The notes beneath the pieces were generated by a model. The model did no database searches. It saw only the letters and a list, made by a program, of their open reading frames with translations, and was not told the DNA's origin. Below, in pieces: positions 37,133 to 46,166 of a DNA stretch of 64,000 bases. Location of the stretch: positions 1 to 64,000 of the forward strand of contig NZ_FNNV01000025.1 of assembly GCF_900106745.1 (NCBI RefSeq), written 5' to 3'. The first letter of the stretch is position 1. The number at the start of each line of letters is the position of its first letter. The position numbers and the translations under genes are program-made. The DNA is from Paenibacillus sp. CF384 (GTDB lineage: Bacteria > Bacillota > Bacilli > Paenibacillales > Paenibacillaceae).

Positions 37133-37278
37133 AATTTTGCCGAATTCCCATCACGGGAAACGGGGGAACCATCTTGGGTGAATTGATCCCGACATCCGCA
37201 AAGCAAGGCGCGGCATGCCAGAGGTGATCATAGGGAGCCTTCAACCGAACCCCACAGCTAACCTCGTAGGCACTGGAA
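37133..37278 (+). promoter_or_regulatory. Cyclic di-AMP riboswitch (ydaO-yuaA type)
   Basis: The segment contains the ydaO signatures CGGGGGAACC, CTTGGGTGAATTGATCCC, AGGGAGCCTTCAACCGAACC and CCACAGCTAACCTCGTAGGC in the expected order. It ends 14 bp before the start codon of an NlpC/P60 hydrolase. This class binds c-di-AMP and usually turns off cell-wall hydrolase or potassium-transport genes. No separate terminator is obvious after the aptamer, and the ribosome-binding site follows it directly, so translational control is possible. Confidence 0.93.
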
Positions 37279-37291
37279 GGAGTTTCCCGTT

Positions 37292-37789
37292 TTGAAAAAG
37301 CTTTCTGCACTTTTGATCGGACTGGCGATGCTTCTACTTTTTCAAACAGGAAGCGTTTTCGCGCAATCCAAAATGGATGGGGTCATCTCAGATCTGATCG
37401 GTACACCTTACGTGTACACCGGCACCACAACGAAAGGGTTTGACTGCTCCGGATTCACCATGTACGTGTTTAATAAACTCGGCGTGGATATCCCGCATGC
37501 ATCCCGTTCGCAAGCACAGCTGGGCAAGAAAATCGCGAAAGCGGATTTGATTCCCGGCGACCTCGTATTCTTTAATACGACAGGAAAAGGAATCTCGCAT
37601 GTTGGCGTCTATGTTGGCGAAGGCAAGTTTGCACACTCCTCCACCAGCAAAGGTGTAACCATCAGCGCACTGAGCGATTCCTACTATTCCAAACGTTATG
37701 TTACATCGCGCCGCGTGATGAGCCCGGAAACGTATGAGAAATATGCGGACGAGCCTTCTGACGTAGCCGACGGTGGCGACGACGAGTAA
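37292..37789 (+). CDS. Secreted NlpC/P60 family cell-wall hydrolase
   Basis: 165 residues with a TTG start after AAGGAG. Signal peptide about residues 1-24 (LLIGLAMLLLFQTGSVFAQ). The NlpC/P60 cysteine peptidase domain follows, with catalytic Cys in GFDCSGFTMYVF (about residue 52) and His in SHVGVYVGEGKFAH (about residue 104). These enzymes cut peptide stems in peptidoglycan. No SH3 or LysM binding domain is present; the C-terminus is acidic (DVADGGDDE). Controlled by a c-di-AMP riboswitch. Confidence 0.93.
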   Translation: MKKLSALLIGLAMLLLFQTGSVFAQSKMDGVISDLIGTPYVYTGTTTKGFDCSGFTMYVFNKLGVDIPHASRSQAQLGKKIAKADLIPGDLVFFNTTGKGISHVGVYVGEGKFAHSSTSKGVTISALSDSYYSKRYVTSRRVMSPETYEKYADEPSDVADGGDDE

Positions 37790-37827
37790 GATTAATTATT
37801 GCACCTGCCTCAGGTGCCTGTGTGAGC

Positions 37828-37892
37828 ACAAAAGAAGCCGCAGCTGTTCGTCCTTCGGGACAAGCACCTGCGGCTTCTTTTGTTCTTTTCGA
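37828..37892 (+). terminator. Bidirectional terminator between nlpC-like gene and next gene
   Basis: ACAAAAGAAGCCGCAG pairs with CTGCGGCTTCTTTTGT. T-rich sequence follows on the plus strand, and the same hairpin ends the convergent minus-strand gene. Confidence 0.85.
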
Positions 37893-37906
37893 AGGAACAG
37901 GCGCCA

Positions 37907-38326
37907 TTACCGCCTTAAGTAGCGCACCCACCAGAACGTTCGGCCAACCTGGACATCGAGCTTGCTCCCGAGCGGCGCAAACAGATCATGCAGCTCGATT
38001 GGGGTCGCACAGCCCTCGCTTCGGCGGTCGGCCATGACGACGATCGCACCAGAGGCAAGCCGCTCATGCCAGGCCTCGAGGAAGCGCTGACGCTCCCCTG
38101 CCGGCAGCTCGCCGAGGCAGAAACAAGCCAACCCCGCATCGAACGTATCGGCCACCGCCTTGAGTTCCTCTTGAAGGACCGCCTTCGTCACCGGCGTCGT
38201 CAGGCGCGGCGTTCTCGGTCCACTCACCCGCAGTACGCGCCGTCCCGCGAGCGTATCCGTTAAACCAACCTCAAGCTTCTTCCACTCTGCTCGCCGACTC
38301 TCTATGCTGTCCCGCCATCCTGCCAT
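37907..38326 (-). CDS. Small protein resembling the C-terminal half of a class I methyltransferase
   Basis: 139 residues with AAGGAGG eight bases before the ATG. The stretch LACFCLGELPAGERQRFLEA, then SGAIVVMADRR, resembles the later strands of SAM methyltransferases, but the glycine-rich SAM-binding motif is not present. It may therefore be a degenerate or truncated relative, or unrelated. Base composition is GC-rich. No partner gene is adjacent. Function not assigned. Confidence 0.6.
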   Translation of the reverse strand: MAGWRDSIESRRAEWKKLEVGLTDTLAGRRVLRVSGPRTPRLTTPVTKAVLQEELKAVADTFDAGLACFCLGELPAGERQRFLEAWHERLASGAIVVMADRRSEGCATPIELHDLFAPLGSKLDVQVGRTFWWVRYLRR

Positions 38327-38593
38327 CCCGGATTCCTCCTTTTTTCTAAGCTTATGTGACGAAGCTTAACAAATGACCGATTTTTAGCAGGTTAGGGCGA
38401 CGTGGACTGTCTAAAGAGGAATCGATTGACTCATGATGAATAGTAGGATGATAGGGTTGTTGGGGCCGGGATGCGACGATGCCGTGACGCTAGGCGCGAA
38501 AGGCGCGAGTCGCACTAGGCGCGGAAAGCCCCGGGCGCGACCGAGGAGTGAGGCGTGAGATGCACGAGTGGCGGGGCCGGGATGCGTGGCGCG

Positions 38594-38790
38594 CTAACGA
38601 ACCGTAGAGGCCTTATTTGGGGTAAAATAGCTAGCTCGTAATTCTAAAGAACCGTGGGGGGTTATTTTGAGAAAATGGGTCGAGAATGGGCATGTTCGAG
38701 CTAAATAAGACCTGTAGGGTTCGTTAGAATTTCAAACCGAGTTATTCGGTCGAAATAAGACCTGTGTGGTTCGTTAGAATTTGTCATCGC
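38594..38790. repeat. Cluster of four ~50-bp repeats, two in each orientation
   Basis: CTAACGAACCGTAGAGGCCT (38594) and CTAAAGAACCGTGGGGGGTT (38644) are 50 bp apart. Their inverted counterparts AAATAAGACCTGTAGGGTTC (38703) and AAATAAGACCTGTGTGGTTC (38753) are again 50 bp apart. The region 38330-38590 just before it is GC-rich and contains GGGGCCGGGATGCG twice (38462 and 38574). No gene is supported in 38330-38849. Confidence 0.75.
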
Positions 38791-38849
38791 CGTCCTCTGG
38801 AGACGGAATCTATACATTTCGAGTTTTTCATAGAAAAGGAGCTTCCGCT

Positions 38850-41800
38850 ATGTCACTTTCATCCCCCGCGCTTGCGGGATTTCATAAAACACTGGCCGGT
38901 TGGTTCGATCAAACATTCGGCGATCCTACCCCTGTCCAGCTCGAAGCATGGGCCGCCATAGTGGAAGGCCGTCATACGCTGATTGCCGCGCCAACCGGTT
39001 CGGGCAAAACATTGGCTGCGCTGCTGCCATGTTTGAATCGCCTTGCTCAGCGCAAGCTGGTTGCTGCTGCACGGGGGAAAGCACTGCCACCCGGTGTGCG
39101 TGTGCTATATATTACGCCGCTTAAGGCGCTCAATAATGATATCCAGCATCATTTGGTCGGGTTCATGGAGGATATTGAACGATTTGAGAGCGGCGACGAC
39201 GGCGATGCCACTGAGGCATGGCCGGGCATCCGCTCGGCGGTGCGGACCGGCGATACGCCTTCCAGCGAACGGGCGCGCATGGCCCGGCGCCCTCCCGATG
39301 TGCTGGTGACGACGCCGGAATCCCTCTACCTGCTGCTCACCTCGGACAAAGGTCGCACAATGCTCGGAACCGTCGAGACCGTCATCGTCGACGAGATCCA
39401 CAGCCTTGCCGGCGACAAGCGCGGCGCGCATTTGTCGCTCTCGCTGGAGCGGCTATCCGCGCTCGCGGCGCAGCCGGTGCAGCGGATCGGCGTGTCTGCG
39501 ACGCAGAAGCCGCTGTCGCGGGTCGCGCGGTTTCTTGGCGGCTGGGAGCCGCAGGCAGGCGCGGGGTTTAGCGCGGATGCGGGCGACGGCGCGGCGGATA
39601 GGCAGGGCCAGCTTCGCGCGGATGCAAGCGAAAGCGCAGCGGCTCTGCAGGGTGGGCTTCGCGCGGGCGCGGACGGCGGCCCGGGGCAGCTTGCCGCGCC
39701 GGAGGCGGAGCCGGTGCATCCGCTCGGCTACGCGCAGCGCCGGGTGGTCATCGTCGAAAGTACGATGACCAAGTCCATCGAGGTCCGGGTCACGATGCCG
39801 GACCTCAGCCGCCCTGCTCGCACGCGCTATGGCGTTTGGCAGCCCATCATCGAGCGGATGATGGCGCTGATGGAAGGCGCACGCTCCGTGCTGCTGTTCG
39901 TGAACAGCCGCCGCATGTGCGAGCGTCTCGTGCTGCGGCTCAACGAGCACGCGGGCTACGAGCTGGCGCGCGCGCATCACGGCAGCCTCTCGCGCGAGCG
40001 GCGGCTTGAGGTCGAGCGCATGCTCAAGGCCGGCGAGCTGCGCTGCCTCGTCGCCACCTCTTCGCTAGAGCTCGGCATTGACGTAGGCCATGTCGACCTC
40101 GTGATCCAGGTCGACTCGCCCAAGGCGGCAGCCGCCGGCATTCAGCGGATCGGCCGCGCCGGCCACGCCGTCGGCGATGTGAGCCGCGGCTTTATCATCG
40201 CGCGATCGCGCAGCGAGCTGCCTGAAGCGGCGGTGCTCTGCCGCAACATCGGGCGGCGCGACATCGAAGCGATCACTCTGCCGCGAGAGCCGCTCGACGT
40301 CTTGTCGCAGCATATGACTTCCATCGTTGCGGCGGAAGATATCACGATCGATGCATTGTACAGGCTGATCATACAAAGCGAATGTTTCCGAGGCTTCCCA
40401 CGAACGCGATTGGAGGCTGCGCTCAAGGTGCTGTCGGGATTTTATCCGTTCGCGCGACCTCTTATGGAATGGGATCGAGCTACTGACACGCTCCGCAAAA
40501 GGGCCAATACATCCATGGCCGCTATTACCGGCGCCGGTACGATTCCGCAAAGCTCCGCCTATCCCGTTCATCACGCAGACAGCCGTACTCACTTAGGCGA
40601 GCTTGATGAAACTTATATAGCAGAAAGCCGTGTCGGAGACGTCTTTCAGCTTGGAACCAGCTCTTGGATGATCAGCAGCATCGAGAACGACCGCGTATAT
40701 GTTCAAGAAGCGCCGAATCGCTTCAGCGAGATCCCGTTCTGGCAGGCGGAGAACGCCAGCCGAAGCGTGGAGGTCGGCATTCAGCTTGGTCATTTTCTGG
40801 AGCAGCTATCCGCAAAGCTGGCTCTGGATGACCCAACGAACAAAAGCGATTCCGAGCTGTCAAAGAAACGGGAAGACATCACCATTGCCTGGCTCGATGC
40901 GGAATATGGACTCGATCATTATGCAGCTTCCGAGCTGATCGGGCTCGTCCAATCCCAGCATCATACGCTTGGGCTGCCGACCGAGCGGCGGATCATCATC
41001 GAGCATTATCGCGATCTGATGAACCAGACCCGTATCATTATCCATAATCCGTTCGGCAGGCGCATTAACCGAACATGGCTGCTCGCCATCGAGCGGCAAT
41101 TTCAGCGGCTCCTGCCCTACTCGATGTACGGCAACGCCAAAGACAACGGCATCGAGCTCGTCGTGCCCGATTGGGACGCTTCCTGGCTGCAGACGTTATG
41201 GCAAATTACTGCCGACAGCGTAGAGTCACTCCTCACAGAGGCGATTACGGGCTCGCCGTTTCTCGGTTTATCCTTCCGTCGTATCGCGGAGACGTCGCTT
41301 CTCCTCTCCCGCAGCTTCACGCGTACGCCGATGTGGCAGAAACGTCTGCGCTGCGAAGAATTGTTGAAGCAATCGCTCCCTTATGCCGAACAGTTCCCTT
41401 ACCTTGAGGAGGCTATGCGGGAGTGTCTGCATGACTACCTCGATACGAATGGTTTAAAACAACTGCTAGAGTCCATCACCGCAGGTCAAATCGAGGTGTT
41501 GGTCAAGGAATCGCATGCACCATCGCCGTTTGCCGTTCAATTCCTCTCCGACTACGCCAATATGATGCTCTATGAAGGCGATGGACTGAGCGAAGCGACA
41601 CAGCTCCAACTGCTTAGTGTGAGCAAGTCGCTGGCAGGGCAGCTCTTCGGTGAAGAGGCCGTTCAACGGGCGGTCGATCCCGGCATTGCACAGCAGGAGC
41701 AGGAGCGACTGGAAACCGGCGGCCGACAAGTCCCGGCAAACGCCGTGGAACTGTATATGCTGCTCAAACAGCGCGGCGATCTGTCGACTGAGGAGCTGAC

Positions 41801-43580
41801 TGCCATTGCCGGTGAAGCCGTACCGGGCTGGCTGCAAACTCTACGCGATGCAGGTCGTATCGCGGAGCAACCGTTCGGCCGCGGACAGCGCCGATGGATC
41901 TGTGCGGAGGAGCAGGACATGTACAACGCGTTCCCCAAGAGCGACAGCGCCATTGCTTTTATTGCCGGTCGCTTCGCAGACCACCGGCTTTCTTTCACCG
42001 AGGTTGAGCTGCGTGAGCACTATCCCGATCTTTCGCCTGCCCAGGCCGCTCATATCCCTGAGGTGCTGCTGCAGCTGGATCGAATCGAGGCCGCTCCTTT
42101 CGCCGATGGTGAGGAAGAGCGAATTTGGACGAGCCGCACCGTAGCCAAACGACTGATTCGCCTGACAATGGAGCAAGCGCGAAAACAAGCCGAGCCAATC
42201 GACCCCATACGTTGGTGCACGCATATGTCCATGCTCCAGCACGCTCTCTCGGGTTCGCAGCTAAGCGGAATCGACGGCCTGCGCATGGTTATTGAACGGC
42301 TGCAAGGCTTCTTCTTGCCCGCTTCGCACTGGGAATCCGTCCTGTTCCCGTCCCGAGTGATCGGCTATCGCAAGGATGACCTGGATTTGCTCTGCGCCTC
42401 CGGTGAAATCATCTGGATCGGCCGCAAAGAAGAGAATGAGAAGGAAGGCAAAATTGCCTTCTTCCTCTCCGAATCCAAGCCGCTTTATGCGCCGGAAATC
42501 GCACGAGCTGTCCAAGCTGCGAGCAGCACCAAGCATCCCCGCCTGCTGTCGCTGCTGCAGGAAGGCGGAGCCAGCTTCCTGACCAAGCTGAGCCGCGATT
42601 ACGGCAAAGTGCCGTCCGAGCTGCTGACAGACTTGCTCGATCTAATCTGGGAGGGCACGGTCTCGAACGACCAGTTCGCGCCGCTCCGGCTGCAGCTGCA
42701 GACCAAGGGCAAGCAGCTCGCCCGCACCGGCTCCGGCCTTGGGCGCTGGTACTGGACTGGACCGCTCAGCGAGCAACCCGATCTGCGACCGTCCGCTATA
42801 GCTGCTCAACCCGGCCAGACCGGACTGTCCGTCTCACCAGTTCCGCTCGACCAGCCCGGCCAGACCGCCGAGCCAACCGGCATCGCCGCCCCAATCGACG
42901 CCGCCCAGCTGCGCTCCGTTTCCTCCGAGCTGTCGGAGTCGGCGCTCCACTGGACGCAGCATCTGCTGGACAGCTACGGCATCGTGTCCAAGGACCTCGT
43001 CGCCCAGCTCTCGCCATTCAGCTGGGAGGAGCTGCTGCCGATGCTCAAGCAGTTGGAGCAGTGGGGCGTCGTAACCCGCGGCCTGCTGGTGCAGGGCGTG
43101 CAAACCTTGCAGTTCGCGCGCCGCGAGGGAATCGCTTCGGTCCGCCAGCCGCTGCCCGGACAGGACAATGCCGCTGTCACGGTACTCGCCGCGACGGACC
43201 CGGCCAACCCGTTCGGCCTGGCCGCCGATTGGCCGAGCGTCCGCGGCACCGGATTCGCTCGCAAGAGCGGCAACTACCTCGTGCTGCAGCACGGGCAATG
43301 GCGCTTCTGGCTCGAAAATAACGGACGCCACATCGTCGACCTGTCTGCTTTATCGACTCCGTCTGACGAGGCCTCGCCAACTGGCAACGCCGTAGGCGCT
43401 GCCGAGCTCAAAGAAATCTTCCGCATGCTGCTCCGCCAGCACGGACTCAGCAAGATCAAGATCGACCGCTGGAACGGGGAGCCGATAACCGAATCGGCAG
43501 CCGCCCAAGAGATGCTGCGCGCCATGGGCGCCGAGCGCGACAACCGCTCCCTTGTGCTGTGGCCGAGCAACCTCCGATAA
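38850..43580 (+). CDS. Very large Lhr-type DEAD/DEAH superfamily 2 helicase
   Basis: 1576 residues from the ATG at 38850 (AAGGAG eight bases upstream). Q motif region, Walker A in IAAPTGSGKTLAALL (about 47-57), DEIH in VIVDEIHSLA, SAT in GVSATQKPLSRV, motif VI in QRIGRAGHAVGDVSRGF. This is followed by the Lhr winged-helix and core domain and a long C-terminal region. Such helicases act in DNA repair. Two low-complexity inserts are present: an Ala/Gly/Asp-rich one at about 250-295 and a Pro/Gln-rich one at about 1310-1350. Likely monocistronic with its own terminator. Confidence 0.93.
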   Translation: MSLSSPALAGFHKTLAGWFDQTFGDPTPVQLEAWAAIVEGRHTLIAAPTGSGKTLAALLPCLNRLAQRKLVAAARGKALPPGVRVLYITPLKALNNDIQHHLVGFMEDIERFESGDDGDATEAWPGIRSAVRTGDTPSSERARMARRPPDVLVTTPESLYLLLTSDKGRTMLGTVETVIVDEIHSLAGDKRGAHLSLSLERLSALAAQPVQRIGVSATQKPLSRVARFLGGWEPQAGAGFSADAGDGAADRQGQLRADASESAAALQGGLRAGADGGPGQLAAPEAEPVHPLGYAQRRVVIVESTMTKSIEVRVTMPDLSRPARTRYGVWQPIIERMMALMEGARSVLLFVNSRRMCERLVLRLNEHAGYELARAHHGSLSRERRLEVERMLKAGELRCLVATSSLELGIDVGHVDLVIQVDSPKAAAAGIQRIGRAGHAVGDVSRGFIIARSRSELPEAAVLCRNIGRRDIEAITLPREPLDVLSQHMTSIVAAEDITIDALYRLIIQSECFRGFPRTRLEAALKVLSGFYPFARPLMEWDRATDTLRKRANTSMAAITGAGTIPQSSAYPVHHADSRTHLGELDETYIAESRVGDVFQLGTSSWMISSIENDRVYVQEAPNRFSEIPFWQAENASRSVEVGIQLGHFLEQLSAKLALDDPTNKSDSELSKKREDITIAWLDAEYGLDHYAASELIGLVQSQHHTLGLPTERRIIIEHYRDLMNQTRIIIHNPFGRRINRTWLLAIERQFQRLLPYSMYGNAKDNGIELVVPDWDASWLQTLWQITADSVESLLTEAITGSPFLGLSFRRIAETSLLLSRSFTRTPMWQKRLRCEELLKQSLPYAEQFPYLEEAMRECLHDYLDTNGLKQLLESITAGQIEVLVKESHAPSPFAVQFLSDYANMMLYEGDGLSEATQLQLLSVSKSLAGQLFGEEAVQRAVDPGIAQQEQERLETGGRQVPANAVELYMLLKQRGDLSTEELTAIAGEAVPGWLQTLRDAGRIAEQPFGRGQRRWICAEEQDMYNAFPKSDSAIAFIAGRFADHRLSFTEVELREHYPDLSPAQAAHIPEVLLQLDRIEAAPFADGEEERIWTSRTVAKRLIRLTMEQARKQAEPIDPIRWCTHMSMLQHALSGSQLSGIDGLRMVIERLQGFFLPASHWESVLFPSRVIGYRKDDLDLLCASGEIIWIGRKEENEKEGKIAFFLSESKPLYAPEIARAVQAASSTKHPRLLSLLQEGGASFLTKLSRDYGKVPSELLTDLLDLIWEGTVSNDQFAPLRLQLQTKGKQLARTGSGLGRWYWTGPLSEQPDLRPSAIAAQPGQTGLSVSPVPLDQPGQTAEPTGIAAPIDAAQLRSVSSELSESALHWTQHLLDSYGIVSKDLVAQLSPFSWEELLPMLKQLEQWGVVTRGLLVQGVQTLQFARREGIASVRQPLPGQDNAAVTVLAATDPANPFGLAADWPSVRGTGFARKSGNYLVLQHGQWRFWLENNGRHIVDLSALSTPSDEASPTGNAVGAAELKEIFRMLLRQHGLSKIKIDRWNGEPITESAAAQEMLRAMGAERDNRSLVLWPSNLR

Positions 43581-43622
43581 CTCAAGCAGCTTCTCTTTTT
43601 CCCGTGGGGCTAAACATAAACA

Positions 43623-43665
43623 ACCTCTCTTCCTGCAAACCTACTGCAGGAGAAGAGGTCATTTT
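43623..43665 (+). terminator. Terminator after the Lhr-type helicase
   Basis: ACCTCT/AGAGGT and CCTGCA/TGCAGG stems around a short loop, then ATTTTG. Confidence 0.7.
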
Positions 43666-43756
43666 GTTATGGAAATCGGTCATATTTTCATATCGTTCCT
43701 CTCTCCCATATATGTTATGGTGGACATAATCTATCACGTGAGGAGCACTGGAATAC

Positions 43757-44956
43757 ATGTCTCGGTTAGTCTATCTGGGTTGTTTCGCTTATCTGGTTGT
43801 CGGGCTCGGTCAATTGGTCATCGGCGCTATCATGGAACCGATGGTTCACGCCTATGGCGTACAATATGGCGATGGCGGCCAGCTCGTCATGCATCAATTT
43901 CTCGGGGGTATGGTGGGTATTCTGTTCGCACCGTGGCTCATTGGGAAGATTGGCAAAAAAGCGGTGCTGTTGTCCGCCATCGGCTTCATGACCATAGCTG
44001 AATTTCTATACACCATGCTGCCGCCATGGTGGTTGATGCTCACGATTGCGCCTTTTGCAGGGGTCGGCCTCGGCATGACGGAAGCCGTTGTGGGGTCCTT
44101 TATTATCGGGGCATCGGGAGCCAAAGCCAACACGGCGATGAGCCGCGTGGAAACCTTTTTCGGCGTCGGCGCTTTGCTTATTCCGTTCGCGGGCGCAGCC
44201 TTAATCGAGGCTGGTTATTGGAAATTGTCCTTCGGAATCGTCGGCGTGCTCGGCGCTATCACCTTCTTATTATGGTCGATCTGGTGGCCATCCGTTCTGG
44301 ATCAACCCGCTTCTTCGGCGGGAACCGCCGATCATGAAGCCCATGCGGGAGCTGCGCCAAAGCTCACATCGCGTTCTCTCGTTATTCTTATAGCATGTGC
44401 TGTATTCTTCGTGGTTTATGTTGGCCTCGAAATGAGCTATATCCACTATCTCCCATCGCTGCTTGTTCAAACGAACGGCCTGGTGGAGTCGTCAGCTACA
44501 TTGGCGCTCAGTCTCTTCTGGGGCGCGATGGTCATCGGCCGCTTGGTTGCCGGACAAATTGCCGATCGAGTCGGCGGCTCAGTCTACTTAATCGGGACTT
44601 GTATCATCACGGCCGTTCTATTCATTCTCATGACCTTGTTCACCGGCGCATTACCGGCATTCGTGCTTGCTTTTGCCGTTGGACTGACGATGTCAGGCAT
44701 GTTCGCGATCGCACTTGTATTTGCCAACCGGGCAACGCCTGGCAGAACCGAGCGGACGACCAGCCTGCTCATGGCTTGCGGCGGTATTGGCGGCGCGCTG
44801 CTGCCCAAGGGAACCGGCTGGTTCCTCGACCAGCATGGCCCGGAAGCAGTTCGCTGGCTATTTGCAGGTACGGCGGCCTTGATGCTGCTTGTTATTCTCT
44901 GGGCATCTCTTTCATCACGTCGATCTGCTTCAGTGCTCATGACGATGCACAAATAA
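43757..44956 (+). CDS. Major facilitator superfamily transporter
   Basis: 399 residues, about 12 hydrophobic helices in two sets of six with a charged central loop (about 185-205). MFS-type motifs: LIGKIGKKAVLL after helix 2 and GRLVAGQIADRVGG in the second half. Substrate unknown. GAGGAG lies eleven bases before the ATG. The CE7 esterase gene begins 33 bp downstream, so a shared role in taking up and deacetylating an acetylated sugar is plausible but unproven. Confidence 0.88.
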   Translation: MSRLVYLGCFAYLVVGLGQLVIGAIMEPMVHAYGVQYGDGGQLVMHQFLGGMVGILFAPWLIGKIGKKAVLLSAIGFMTIAEFLYTMLPPWWLMLTIAPFAGVGLGMTEAVVGSFIIGASGAKANTAMSRVETFFGVGALLIPFAGAALIEAGYWKLSFGIVGVLGAITFLLWSIWWPSVLDQPASSAGTADHEAHAGAAPKLTSRSLVILIACAVFFVVYVGLEMSYIHYLPSLLVQTNGLVESSATLALSLFWGAMVIGRLVAGQIADRVGGSVYLIGTCIITAVLFILMTLFTGALPAFVLAFAVGLTMSGMFAIALVFANRATPGRTERTTSLLMACGGIGGALLPKGTGWFLDQHGPEAVRWLFAGTAALMLLVILWASLSSRRSASVLMTMHK

Positions 44957-44989
44957 TACGCAATACCAACTTGGAGGAGGCGTACCACT

Positions 44990-45952
44990 GTGAACGATGC
45001 GATTTCTCGCCGCAAGCGCGAGCTCATGAATTACACAGCTGAGCTGACAATGGATCCTGATCAACTTCATAACTTCTGGGATAAGGTGCTGCGCAGCTAT
45101 GACGATATTCCGCTTGAGCTCCTACGCGAGCGCGAGGACTCCCCTTTCCCAGGCATAACGGTCGATAAAATCACCTATAAAGGCTACGATGACACACCGA
45201 TTCACGGCTGGTTTATCGTGCCGCAAACAGCGGCAAGCGCCGATGCGAAGCTTCCATGTATCGTAACCTTCCCCGGCTATACCGATGACCGCGGTTATCC
45301 CGAACGTTACGCAAGCTGGCTGCTTCTCGGCTACGCCGTATTCGCTGTTGATGTAAGAGGCCAAGGCGGCGAGACCGGCAATTACATGCCGGAGCTCACA
45401 GGCTCAGTGAAAGGCTGGGTCTCCAGCAATCTGCTTCAGCCGGAAGGCTCGTACTACCATGCGCTTACGCTCGATGTCGTTCGTGCCATTGATGCCGCTG
45501 CAGCGCAGCCGGAGGTTGATCCTGCGAGGCTGGCATCAGTTGGCGGCAGCCAAGGCGGCGGTCTCGCTTTGATCTCGGCAGCGCTGAACCCCAAAGTAAC
45601 GGCCGTCATCGCCGACATTCCGAATATGTGCAATATGGATCATGGGGTGCTCCATTCCAGCAGCTCCTTATCGGAGGTTGCGCAGCATCTCAAGCGTTAT
45701 CCCGAGCAGCTGGAGCCTGTTCTACATACGCTGGCCCACTACGACATGCTGAATCTGGCCTCGCGCATCAAGGTTCCTGTCTTGATGTCGGTCGGTTGGA
45801 AAGACGGCGTCTGTCTGCCTGAGACGATCTATGCGGTTTACAACCGGATTGCATCGGAGAAAGTGATCTTCGATTACCCTTTCAGCGGTCATGAAATCGG
45901 GGAATACCACAATCGGGAACGGATTCTTTTTCTGCAGAGGCAGTTTCGCTAA
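44990..45952 (+). CDS. Carbohydrate esterase family 7 (acetylxylan esterase/cephalosporin-C deacetylase type)
   Basis: 320 residues with a GTG start after GGAGGAGG. Alpha/beta hydrolase with the CE7 RGQGG motif (DVRGQGGETGNYM), nucleophile Ser in GGSQGGGLAL, Asp in GWKDGVCLPET and His in SGHEIGEYH. CE7 enzymes deacetylate short xylo-oligosaccharides inside the cell, which matches the absence of a signal peptide and the MFS gene just upstream. Confidence 0.92.
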   Translation: MNDAISRRKRELMNYTAELTMDPDQLHNFWDKVLRSYDDIPLELLREREDSPFPGITVDKITYKGYDDTPIHGWFIVPQTAASADAKLPCIVTFPGYTDDRGYPERYASWLLLGYAVFAVDVRGQGGETGNYMPELTGSVKGWVSSNLLQPEGSYYHALTLDVVRAIDAAAAQPEVDPARLASVGGSQGGGLALISAALNPKVTAVIADIPNMCNMDHGVLHSSSSLSEVAQHLKRYPEQLEPVLHTLAHYDMLNLASRIKVPVLMSVGWKDGVCLPETIYAVYNRIASEKVIFDYPFSGHEIGEYHNRERILFLQRQFR

Positions 45953-46040
45953 AATCCGCCAAAAGTAGCGATAGACGCATGGCCTCAATCCGCTATAATT
46001 TAGGTAAGTCTGACTGCGGTTATCTAAAGGAGTGAGCAGA

Positions 46041-46157
46041 ATGATCCGATCCAACTCGCCTCTCGTTTGTACACCTGCAATCGTGGCGCGTCATACGTCC
46101 CTGTCTCTCTTTACAGGCGGTCTGGCTTTGCCAGAGCCATACTCGAATATGCCATAA
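46041..46157 (+). CDS. Possible small peptide of 38 residues
   Basis: ATG with AAAGGAGTGAG five to ten bases upstream and a TATAAT about 45 bp earlier. The reading frame is short (ends PYSNMP) and rich in Ser, Leu and Pro, with no signal peptide and no recognised family. It ends 9 bp before the stop of the convergent hydrolase. It may instead be an untranslated leader or the remnant of a gene. Confidence 0.35.
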   Translation: MIRSNSPLVCTPAIVARHTSLSLFTGGLALPEPYSNMP

Positions 46158-46166
46158 TGCCCGGGT

